From Drosophila miranda (lineage: Eukaryota; Arthropoda; Insecta; Diptera; Drosophilidae): DNA of 64,000 nucleotides. Where the stretch lies: the NCBI RefSeq assembly GCF_003369915.1, contig NW_022881603.1:16985515-17049514 (forward strand). Direction: 5' to 3'. This document shows positions 22,453 through 34,400 of the stretch, piece after piece. The notes under the pieces were generated by a model. It was not told where the DNA came from, did not search any database, and was given only the letters and a program-made list of their open reading frames with translations. The stretch's first letter is position 1, and each line of letters starts with the position of its first letter. Both the position numbers and the translations under genes were made by a program.

Positions 22453-25400
22453 TCATCCGCATCCACCTTCGTGGCCTCCGTTGTCCGAGTCTGGCTGCTG
22501 CTGCTGGCGCTGGTCGAGGCTGTCGGTATCGGCGTATGGTGTCGGCGTCAGGGAACTATTGGACATGGCGTCAATATCGTCATCAAACTCCACTTCCTCA
22601 GCACTCATCAGCTTTGAAATATCGAAGGGAGTTTCCTAACGGATGAAACGCATTAGCAATCGCATTCGCTTTACTGTGGCATCGGTCTGTCTATGTGGCA
22701 CATACCTTTACATCATTAACTCGCTGGCGTTCATGCAACGCGCTCAAAAGCTCGCGCAGGTGTTGATTCTCCTTACGCAATCGCTCCCGCTCCACGTCGC
22801 GCTCATTAATTTTTGGCTGTGGGAAAAATCAAACATTGTTATGATTGAGGATATGATTGATCAATATAACCTAATTGCACCTACCAATAGCATGGAAATT
22901 TGCTCATTTAGTACTGTCACAATGCTGCTGAGCGCATGGCAGGGAACACTGGGCTCCAGCACACTGGCATGCTGTATGCGGATCGGCCCACAGGAGCTGC
23001 TGCCCGACGCAGAAGGCGCTTCTGGTACTGCTGAACCTGCTGGTTTCTCTGCTTCAGTCGGTGCTTCGGTTGTCTGTGTCGAGCTATCGACCATAGACAG
23101 CGGGATATGCTGCACCTGCAGAGGATCACACACATCAGTGGCTTTACAATGGACGAACAAATCGTAGATAGCTACCGATTCTTCCTCGCCGACGTGGTCT
23201 TTGTCTGCATTCGTTGCTCCTGTTGTTTCCTCGCTGCTCTGAGTCTGTTGCATAGGTGCAGATCCAGATGCCGAAGCGGATGCCGATGCCACATTGTCAT
23301 TGTGCGCTCCAGCGATTGCCAAATCAAGCTTTTCCTCAGTTTTCTCGACATCAATAGTTTCCTTTTCTGCGGACGCCAGCTGGTCCGTTTGTGCATTTGT
23401 ATTTTGCGGCTTATCTTCTGGTGCTGTCTCAGTTTTGAGTGCTTCGGCAGGACTGTCAGTATCATACTTGCCCTTCGCTTCGGATTGTTTCTTCTGTGAC
23501 GGGGAATCCTCCTGAGCACCATCCGTGCTTTGAGTGCTTTGCCGTTGATTAATATCCGCGTTGGAGTTACTGCTCTCAGCTGTCACTACTGTGGTTGGTG
23601 TTGATGCTGGCGCTGTCGCTGGTGCTGGTGGAGCTGCTCTGAACGGAGCCAATGGCGTGGTGGGTGCAGTCAGTGGCCTTAGGGGTACTACAGGCAACCG
23701 CAGTTCATCAATCTCACAGTATCCGTCATCGTCCTCGTGTATGGCCACATCTTCAAGATCGAGAGTCTGCAGTTTGGGCATCATCCTGGAAATTGGTATT
23801 TGTGCCTGCGCTTGTGCATGCTGTCTATTCGGTGGGGGCAGCGGAGGCGGCGACGCGGAAACCAGAGTCGACTTCTTGCGGAGCTTCTCCTTCTCGTGAC
23901 AGTGGCCGCAGACCACCGTCAAGACGGCGGAGACCTCTTTCTCCGGCGTCACGTGCATGTACTCGTTCAGCATTTTGGTTAGGATCTGCACCTGGTCGTA
24001 GGCGGCCAACGCAATATCTGCACTGTCCTTGGGTGCCTCCGGCATCATGGCAATGTCGACAATCTCATTGAAGTGCTCGACTGGCAAACGGAAGATATCA
24101 CAAATGATCTTTTGCTTCTCCAGCAAATTGCCTCGTATGGAGGCGTCCAAGCGGCGCAGGCGCTCGCCCGACGTCAGTACCGGCTTGGCGGTATGTGCTG
24201 GACTAATGCTTATCTGGATAGCAGTGGGCTCCACCAGCGGACTCTGCATCAACAACGTGCGCGTGTTGTTCGAGTTGTTCGAGCAGACAATGCTGGCGCT
24301 GTCGCGCTTTGAGTGGCCTCCCACCAGCCCGTAGCTCGAGTTGCGCTCCTCGCCGGCCGATTCCCCCTTCCTGGCTCCCTGGCTCTCCCTCACAGACTGT
24401 GAGTGGCGCAGAGTGACGTCGTTCTGGTCCGCTGACCCATTGGACGAGCTGGTGGTGCCAGCACCATCGCCACTGCTGCGTATCGACATGGAGCGGTTAA
24501 CAACGTTCTGGCTAAGACGCTGCTGCTTGGCATCGGCATCGATGTCGCTTGGTCCCGTCGATTCTCGGTGAACATTTCGCAGCTGGACGCCACCAGAGGT
24601 GGTGCTGCCGCTGCTGACGTTGCTGTTGCTTGTTGCAGGTGCGGGCGTGACTGTGGCTATTGGCAGCATCGGGGCCAATGGTGTCGTTGTCACAGTCGCG
24701 GTGGCGGCCATTGGCTGCGGGCACTCGGACGCCAGCTCCAGGGACTCCTTGGTATTGGAATGCGGTATGTCATGGCTTTTGGAAGCGTTCTTAGGTCGAT
24801 GCTTCGAGTGCTGTGCTGCAGCATCCGAGATGTGCTTGAACCATCTGCAAATGTAATCACAAATTCAAATCAAATCTCAATTTGGGCACAAAATCCCAGG
24901 GAACTTACGTCTTGCACTCGGAACTGCTGGGGGCACGCAGCTCCAGCATTTGTGATGTCTTTGTTTTGATGAGGAAAAAGGAATTCTTGTCGGCCGCCTC
25001 CTGGCGCACCAACGTCTCCGCATCAATGCTCATGATGGGGCTAACCGGCTTGTTGTTGACCACCAGAGGAGTGTGCAGATTCTTAAGCGAAAATTTGTCA
25101 TCCTTAGGGGCAGAGAGATCAGACGTGTAAAAGGGCTATCTGCTTATAGAATGCCTTGTGGATAGACTTGCCTGTTTGGTGAGTAACACGATCATGTTTT
25201 CGAAGAGCAAGCCGTGCAGCTGTGTGCTGGGGTTCTTCTTCATTGTCAGGTTGCCGTCGTGTATCAGGCGATGTTGCGTCAAGTCCAGCTTCTTAAACTC
25301 CTCCTTGTCATAGGAGGATCTATCCAATTTGCGCTGGATGTTTTGTAGTCTATTCAATTGAGAGAAGATTGTTAGTTTCTGTTGGAAGTGATGTGGCATC

Positions 25401-28400
25401 ATGAGATATCATTACTTGTGAGCATCCTCGGCTGTCTTCACGGCCTGGTTCACCTCAACGAGTATCCTCTTCGAGGATTCGACGGCACGCTGTATGGCCT
25501 CCGCTTCGTCGGTATTCTCGGGCAATACCCGAACCGTGACCTTGTGCAGATTCTCGAAGAGCAATGGATATTTGGTCAGGCGCTGCAAAACGGTCGGCAG
25601 CAAGTCCTTCAGCTCGAGGCGACGGCAGGCCTTGTGCGACTCTGACTTCCGCAGCAACTTCTGCAACTGCTCGTCCTTGTTCCGCTTCTCCTTCAGCCCC
25701 TCGAGGGCGATCTGTTGTCGCGCGCAAAACTGAGCCGCATACTCGCACAGAACATCCCCGGACTGGCCATCAAACATATCCGCGAGCAGGTCCCCAATGT
25801 GATTCACCACGTGATTGTGCTCGATGCGTCGCTGCTTCAGCTGCTGCTCGAAGGCTCCGTGAATCTCACGCAGCGTCAGCAACGCGGGTGGAAAGAGCAG
25901 CAACAGATGGTCCTGCGAGAGCATCCCGCTCTCATAGAGGGGCAGGAAGAACAGGCGATCGAGCAGTTTGAGGGTGCGTACGTGGTTGCGTTCCGTTTGA
26001 TAAATTTCTGCGTGGAATGGCCATGGAAAGTCATTTGAATAAGTTGATACACATCGAAAGGGAGTTTTTCTACGAGACCCACCATTAATAATTTCCTGAC
26101 GCTTCTTTTCGGCATCGGTGAGGGCTGCAAGCATCTCGGCCGCCACCATTGAACTCCAATCGGCCTCATTGAGATCCTCGTCGTCGTCGCTGTCCATGTT
26201 CCATTGCCGGTTCAGTGGGTGTCCCGCACTCCAAAAGCTCGAGTTGCTGGAGGCAACGCTGCTACCACCGGCCGCCACACTGCCGCACTGAAACGAGTCC
26301 TGCTGACAGTGCTGCTGGGCATGCTGCTGTCTGAGTAAATAGGGATGCTGATTCAGGTTCAATTCTCTTGACACGGCAAGGGCCCCAGCACTGGCGGGCC
26401 CTCCTGCCGCACCACTAGCCGCAAAGTGTTCCATCGATGTGCTGGGGCTTTCGGAGCCACCAGCTGAAGAGAGACTAGAATTGGAACTGGCCACATAGTT
26501 GGCATTCGAGAGCCCCAAATCCAGTTGTTCCTCACTTAAAGACACAAAAAAATCAAATATTTATGTTAATATTAATTCACGAAAGATTCCCCCAAGGTCT
26601 GCTAGGAAACTACCAACAAACACAACTAGCTATACAAATTTAAGACACTTAAAGGCGAGCGCATGCTGCCTGGAAACCGAATCAATCATATTTCCCAATT
26701 CGAATGGGTGTCTGCTGCAGGCCTTAATCACAAGACACTTGCACTCGATGCACACTCGATGCTAAGGTACTCCTTAAATTGAATGATTCATTTACTTGTA
26801 GTTATAGTTAAGAGTCGCCTTGAAACTTTTACTCCGATTGAAGCGTATATTTCGTTCCATTATCACCGCGTTTGTTCAGATAACTATGTTTATTCTATTT
26901 CGATTATGCAGCTGCAACCACGATGAGTCAAATTCAGCACCAGAATTGTCACTGGTCACTGTTACAAGACACCAACGACGACGAGTGTTCACAGCTAAAT
27001 GTTGTACTATGTGGAAGCCAGTCACTCATGCAGTTTGTCAACAGGAAACGAAGAAATTACGGACGGCCAGGACTGCCCACGACGAGCCGGTCTGGGATGG
27101 GAAGGACGATGGACGATGGGATGGGATTGGATTGGCTTGGCTTAGCGTGGCGTGGCCTACATTACGCTGCAGAAAGCGAGGCGGACAATATAATCGATGC
27201 CAATGCCGGCGTCTAATCAACTATCCACAGTGCCTCCTAAATACATATACTATTAAAGCGCATCCTTTAGAGTAAATGCCAAATGGAAAATGAATGGAAA
27301 ACTTTTGCAACACCGCAACAGCGGAAGGGGGACGAGTCAGAGTCCATATTGATTGCATTGCGACGCAATTCGCATTAATTAGTAAAATTAATATCCGGTT
27401 ACTTGTGCCCCCAGACAGCAGATAGCAGACAGTGGCAGGGACACAGAAAGAGAAATGTTTTCGTTGAGAGAATTTAGGGAGCGGCAAGGCAATGTCCTTG
27501 GAGTGTAAGTACAATTTATAGAAGGCAGAAACAAGCTGATGACGTGGGTGGGGGACAGTGAAATCGATGCCACCAAAACTTACTTCGGACGTGACGATAA
27601 ACTTGGATCAGAGGTCTTGCGGCGACTGTTGCGGTTCCTTTTGTTGGACAAGCGCTCCTTGTACGACTCCGAGCGATTCACAGACACTGGCGTGCTCTTG
27701 TGCTGCGGATTTTGGGTGTATCTGCACGGAGGATCAAAGGATAACAAATTTAAGACTTGTATATGTGTGGAGATCAAGTTCCTCTCGTCTCACCGTTCCC
27801 TACGCGCATCTTTGTCCACCGTATCCGGTGCATTCAGCTCGGCAAAAGCGCTCAGACCGGCAGAGACTGAACCACTGCTCGATGGGGCCGTTGAAGCCAC
27901 ACTCGTTGACAGTTCCATGGGGCAAATGGCGCCGCCACTTGGGTTAATACTGTCGTTGGCGCTGCTGCCATGAAACGAACTTTTCAGGTCAGTGCTGTTC
28001 AGCGCAGAGGTGTTGCAGGATGCATTCCCATTCGAACGCATTGATATATTCGCATTCGGGCGACGATCCGATGGTTGGCGCACAATCGAGGACTGTCCGC
28101 GCTCTAAAATCGCAGACAGAGAGAGTTGGGGTTAGGATAGGTAATTGGATAAAGACTAGACACTTACCTATAGTCATATCAATGTCCAAGTCCTCATCTT
28201 GCCGGCTGCGTTTTTCATCTTGAGTAATGGAAATAAACAGAAAATATGAATATGGTTCGTTTCCCATTGGAGGACTTAAGAGCTTGAACTTACTTCCAAC
28301 TACATCGCTGGTGCGTGGTCGAATCTTTCCCATAAATTTACTCATCTTATCGTTATGGGCAATCCGCTTGGCCTGCGGCAGTGGGCCGGGACAGCTCTCG

Positions 28401-31400
28401 TCCAGGACTTTCGAGCACTGACGGTGTATATTCAGTTTACAGTCTACAAAGTGGACAGCAAGTATTCGGATTAGTCCGGAATAGGGGCGAAGTATTGAGA
28501 GCCACTCACCTGTACAATGATAGCCTTGGGGGCTAACGCCCCATATAATCGTTTGACAATGATTGCAGTGCGTCACTTCATAGTATTGACGCAATATCAA
28601 TGCATGACCACGAACATTCATCTACAAAGGGAGGAATATTAGGCATGTCACCTATTGCCGGACAGTGAAGCACTCGCCTTTCGATTTTTACCCATTATAC
28701 GTGACTTGAAGCTCTTGTCTCTGCTGACAAAGTGGTGCACACGTTCCACAATGCTGTTGGGATGGGGACGCGTGTTAAAGATGCGATAGATCACCGTTGA
28801 GAGGGCCGAGCACAGGGCCTGTTTGCGCACACCCTCTGTCGGTGAATCCTTCTCAAAGTCCTCGCTGCAACACACAAATTAAAAAGATAGTCAATGGATA
28901 ATCCTGCAAGGAGATGGATGGCAACTCACGTTAGCAATTGAAGATTGGGCATTAAATACTTGTCGATGATTTGCTCTCGCTGCTTGTCCGTCTTCGCTTC
29001 GGCCAGCTTCTCATCCGTCGGACCGTAGATGGTGCCCAAGCCGGCGGTGCGCTTCTGCTGGAACTCCCGCAGCTGCTCGCTGATGAGATCTTTCGCGCGC
29101 TTACGGCTGCGCAGGAAGACGGTTCGCAGGATCTCTACCTTGTCGAACTCCAGCTGCAGCACATTGTCCACTTCCCTGGCCAGCGACTCGTCATGGCGAT
29201 ACCACGAGAGCGGGGCGCGCGGCACAAGGAATGTCGAGTGTATCTCGTACGCCCACTTGCGCATATCCTTCGAAGTGCCCTCCTTGTAGAGCTCTGTGAT
29301 CAGGTAGAACAGCAGCGGCGCCGGCTCCGAGTTCGAGAGTACGTAGTTGAGGAACACCGCCAAGAAGGTGACATTCTCCGCCTCGAGAAGGCGTGTGAGA
29401 TTGTTGAACGGCCCGTTTTCGTCGATGAAGGGCCCCTCCTGATCGGACGAGTTCTCGTCCTCCATTGAGATGATCTCCTTCTGCGTGTCGTTCGACTGTG
29501 CCGCCTGTATGGAATGGCTGGAATGTAGAGACGTCGGTATCGGCGACGGAGTACCTCCCATTGTCGTATAGTGATGCGATTCAATGAAGATTCCAGCTCC
29601 GGCAGCCCCCATGGACTGTTCGTTTGGGTCCTCTGGCACCGTCATGTGAGAGCTGGTCAGATATGGTGGCGGCGGTGTTCCTGGCGGCGTCACTTCCCCA
29701 TCCTTCTCCACAATCTCCCACGAACCGGAAGTGGTTTTCGTTAGGCGATCTACAGATTGTTTAAATATCAGTTAAAGCTTCTTCTACGCATCGATTACCG
29801 AAGGATTCTCACCTGGATGCATATTGTCCGGTGAGGAGCCAACGCGTCGGTGTTTCTTCTTGCCCAAATTGGGTGTCTGTCCCAGGGTCTGTCGGTGGGA
29901 GGGGGGTAAATTGTGTTTGGAAGATGAACAAAATATAAGATCATGCTATGCTGTCCATGTTCTATACATTTCTCATACCCAAATTGTGGCACAAGAATGC
30001 GTCTAGGCATATGCGAGTACATATTACTCCTGCATTTTGTTACTCTTTCAAAATTCTATGTCTCAGATACAAAGAAGCCCACATAAATGATAAGATAATT
30101 TCGAATTTCCGCACATACATACGAGCATAGTATCAGTATATCTGTTGTGTGTGCTCGAAAGAGTGTGTTGCGGTTGCGGTTAGTGGCAGGCTAGCACAGA
30201 AGCAAAGTAAAGTTAATGTTAGTGTCAATGTTTATGTTTCTTTTTATACCCGATACTCAAAATGAGTATTGGGGTATATTAGATTTGTGGTAAAAGTGGA
30301 TGTGTGTAACGTCCAGAAGGAATCGTTTCCGACCCCATAAAGTATATATATTTTTGATCAGCATCAATAGCCGAGTCGATTGAGCCCTGTCTGTCTGTCC
30401 GTCTGTCCGTCCGTCCGTCCGTCCGTCCGTCCCCTTCAGCGCCTAGTGCTCAAAGACTATAAGATCTAGAGCAACGATGTTTTGGATCCAGACTTCTGTG
30501 ATATGTCACTGCTACAAAAATATTTCAAAACTTCGCCCCGCCCACTTCCGCCCCCACAAAGGACGAAAATCTGTGGCATCCACATTTTTAAAGATACGAT
30601 AAAACCAAAAACGCAGAATCGTAGAGGATGACTATATGTTCTAGAGTGTAAAATCTGAACCAGATCGTATAATTATTATAGCCAGAATCAAGAAAACAAT
30701 TTCATTGGTATCCACACTCCTGTGATATCGGACCTTGACCGTTTCATGTCCAACTTTCGCCACACCCCCTTCCGCCCCCGCAAAGGACGAAAATCTGGGG
30801 CATCCACAAATCTCAGAGACTATTAAGGCTAGAGTAACCAAATTTGGTATCCGCACTTCTGTTAGATCTCACTATAAAACGTATATCTCAGAATTTCGCC
30901 CCACCCTTTTCCGCCCCCACAAAGGACGAAAATCTGTTGCATCCACAATATTGCACATTCGAGAAAACTAAAAACGCAGAATCATAGATAATGACTATAT
31001 CTATCAGATTGCTGAATCTGGATCAGATCAGATCATTTTTATAGGCAAAAGGAACAAATCAATTTGCACTGGCTACGCAGCCCCCGACGTCACGCTAAGA
31101 CTGATTTTCTGTCTCTCTCGCACGCACTCCTTGTCGTGTCGTTTAATATTAGCGGCGTCTGCCGGAGGAGAGCCATACTGACTTAGTATCGGGTATAACT
31201 GTAGAGTTGCGGTCTCCGCAGCAACTCACAACGTTCCCCCTCGTTCTTTTTATGTTAATGTTAGACTGGGATGAAGCTTTAGGCCTGGCCAGCAACCAGA
31301 CCTTCATTTGTTATATAAAAGCGAATGAGATACAGTAAAATGTTAGAGAGATGGAAAAAGGAGGCAGTGAAGGATTAAAAGTTACAAGTGCTTTCAGAGT

Positions 31401-34400
31401 GATGGATCGATCGATCGATTGGCTAGCTACTTACGGCTGTGGCCTGGCCACTGCTTAACTGCTGCTGCAGCTGCTGGACAATGTTCGGCCGCTGGGAGAG
31501 CGGAAAGGCCGCCTTCAGGTTGTCGCTCTGCACGGCTGTGCACGTGGAAACCAGGGGATAGTTGAACATCGTGTTCAGGGAGTTGGGCTGGGCCAGATTC
31601 TGGCAGCTGCCACGACTCATATCCTCCGACATCATGCCCGGCAGACGCGGGGGCAATGGTGGCGGTCCACCGTCCACTTCGAGTGAACTACCGGGGGCTC
31701 CTCCAGGGGCACACGCCAATTCCATTTGCAGAAACATTTGCGTGGACATCTTTGGATCGGACAGTGCCTTGGTCTTGATCTTCGATCGCTTGGACTTGCT
31801 GGCATTGCTGCTGGGACTGCTGTTGTCGTTGCTGTTGCTGCCGCTGACGCCCAATTGCGATCTGTTCAGCTGGGGACTGGTGGCTCTGTCCAGGTCGGAG
31901 ACGGGCGCCATCAAATGCCCGCTATGTGGTGATGCCTTGCCGTTCTTCAGGTCGAGATTCAGCTGCCTGGGAGGGTTCCGCTGCGGCAGCGGTGGCGGCA
32001 CATCCTCCTCGATCAGGCTCTTAGATATTTGGAACTTATTCTTGCTCTTCGAACCGGCGGCTGACTTGGGAGTCTCCTTGAACCGATGCTGCTGCTGCTG
32101 TTGTTGTAGCTGTTGGAGGTGCGGATGGAAGAACGGTTGCTGCTGCTGCTGCTGCATGGTCGGTGTGGATGTGTGCTGGTGCAGGGACTGGGACATGGCC
32201 TCGGCCTGGTGCTGCATCCGCTGGTGCTGCGGGAAGTCCGCCGTGTTGTTGAACGGCGAGGAGGCAACAAAGTCTTTTTCGATCCGGTTCTTGCGTGTGC
32301 CCAGCGACAGGGACGAGAGAGAACGCGGCAGGAGGGATAGGAATGCGGGTGAGGAGTGGTGTGCTAGGGGCTGTTGCTGCTGATAGTTGTTGTGGCTGTG
32401 GAGATGATGGAATTGCTGATGCTGATGCGGATTGTTGTGAGTGGCGGACGTAGACAAGTGTTGGATTTGATTGGGCGTTAGTAATGCGGTGTTCTTGTTG
32501 CTCGCGGCTGCTTGGAGTTTGATTGTTGGTGCATCCTGCAGTTAGGGTTCGTTAAGACAGCACGAAATGGAAGAGAAGAAAGAGAGATCATGTAGCAATC
32601 ATCCATATCATCCGAAGCTGCTTCGGTTCTCGCGTTAATTTCTCCACAAATCTCATACCAAATCATTTTCTACTATTGTTTAGCGAGAGCGCTTCGCCAC
32701 GAATGGCTGCTGCAGGTGGAAGGTTGGTTATGTTTTTTGTTGGAGATTAGCTTCGTTAATTCAAATTTTCCTGCTACTGCGCCTAATATCCGGGATGGGG
32801 ACAAACAGACGGACAGACGACTGCTGCTGGTCCGTGGCAGCACTCACCTCGGCTCCCACTTGATGGAGCTGCTCTCGCAGCTTACGGATATTCGCCTCCG
32901 ACAGCTTGTAGCTGGGATTGTTCTGATCGCTCTTCAGTCGCTCCAGATTCAGCTTCTCCTGCTCCAGCATTTTCTGTAACGTCTGAATCTTGTACGATTC
33001 CATCTCACGACGCTTGATGCTCTGAAAATCAATCAACACAAATCGATTTAGTATTCAATCGAATTCGGAATCATGATCTTACGTCGACCGGCTGGGGCCC
33101 TGTAATGGATGCGGTTCGATCCCTTCCCGACAGAATCGGTGTCATTGGCGTGGTCACCACACCAACGGACGCTGGACGTGTCATCTTCTGGCGCTTCACG
33201 GCTAACTCCACAATGGTAGAGGCTGCAAAAGGTACGGCGGAAAGGAGCTTTGAATTACTTGTCTAAATAAAGCCAAAACCTCCTAAATTCCATTGGTTTT
33301 TTCTGGGACAAGATCACCCACAATGGAAAGAATTTCCCGGGTAATCCCGCGCTCAAAATTAAGCATGTTTGTGGTCAAAATTTTAAAGTTAATGGGTTTC
33401 GCCGGAATCGTATTATTCATCAATGGATTGGGCGAGAGGGACGTTGCTCCTGCATTGGTCGACTGCCAGCGGGAGGAACCAGATTGCGCTCCCGAGGAGG
33501 TGGCAAAGGATGGCAGCAAGAACATCCTCTTCGATGAGGATGACAAACGTGATCTACAGCGCAGGACGGACGACTTTAAGCGAAAGTATTGCACCAAAGG
33601 CGGCATCTGTGAGCCTCCACCACCGAAACCATTTTGGCAGAGCATCGAGGACGCCTGGAGCGATACGGTGCGGACTCTCAAGATCCCCGCCTTCTGGAGC
33701 GGTGTAGCGAGCGACTTGGGTAACAGCATATGTCGGTTGTTTAAAGGAGATGATAAGTGGCCCACCCGTGACAATAAGTATACAGAAATCAAGCAGAAAC
33801 AAGCAAAAGTATACCAAAATTATCATTATCATGGCCTCTCAAATAATAACTGGGGTGCGTGGACTGTTCACCGCCGCCAAAGGACTGTTCCACGTCGTAC
33901 ATGCCATGGACCAGGGATCATTCGATGCAGAGGCCCTCCCGCCGTCCCCGGAGGCCGAGGGGAAGTTTGTGGCCCACTACAAGTGCAACTTGGCCATTCA
34001 GCGGGGAATGTACTTCGCTCTCCGTATGCCCGACTGGGCCTCCGAGTTTAAGAAGCAAACCCACGACATTCTGGCCACAACACTGCAACATAACGTGGTC
34101 CTGCCAAAGAAGAAGCCGAACAACGCTTCGGGCTCCCAGAAAAAGCTGCGGGGATGCTTCTATGAGGAGCAACTGCATTCCACCCCCGAGGAGAGCAAGC
34201 CAATCCGATCGCCCAAGATCAAAGACATCACATGCGGCAAACGTGTGCCCGTCTAGATTCCCGACCTTTAAACTTCATCTATATCCAAATTCTCAATTAA
34301 ATAGCAATTCCGAACATTTTTGGCACAGGATGATAATCGACTTGATTGTGCGGGCAGGCGTGGTTTATGCTGTGGTTGTGGCCACCAAACACTTCGGTGC

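Noticed and set aside
22453..22500. Possible second frameshift at the RhoGEF2 C-terminus
   Set aside because: An alternative frame gives an acidic tail ending DADEDVE, which looks natural, but the annotated frame also ends cleanly and there is no phase evidence to choose.
23561..24334. Several plus-strand frames within 22.6-25 kb
   Set aside because: All lie opposite the 1,960-nt RhoGEF2 exon and follow its GC-rich codons.
30395..30432. Tandem GTCC repeats resembling a CRISPR-like or satellite array
   Set aside because: They are the internal microsatellite of the DINE-1-like element and have no spacers; CRISPR arrays do not occur in fly genomes.
31562..32383. Plus-strand frame of 273 codons rich in Cys and Arg
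   Set aside because: It is the antisense of the poly-Gln/Pro-rich RhoGEF2 exon 31435-32535; CAG/CTG repeats keep several frames open.
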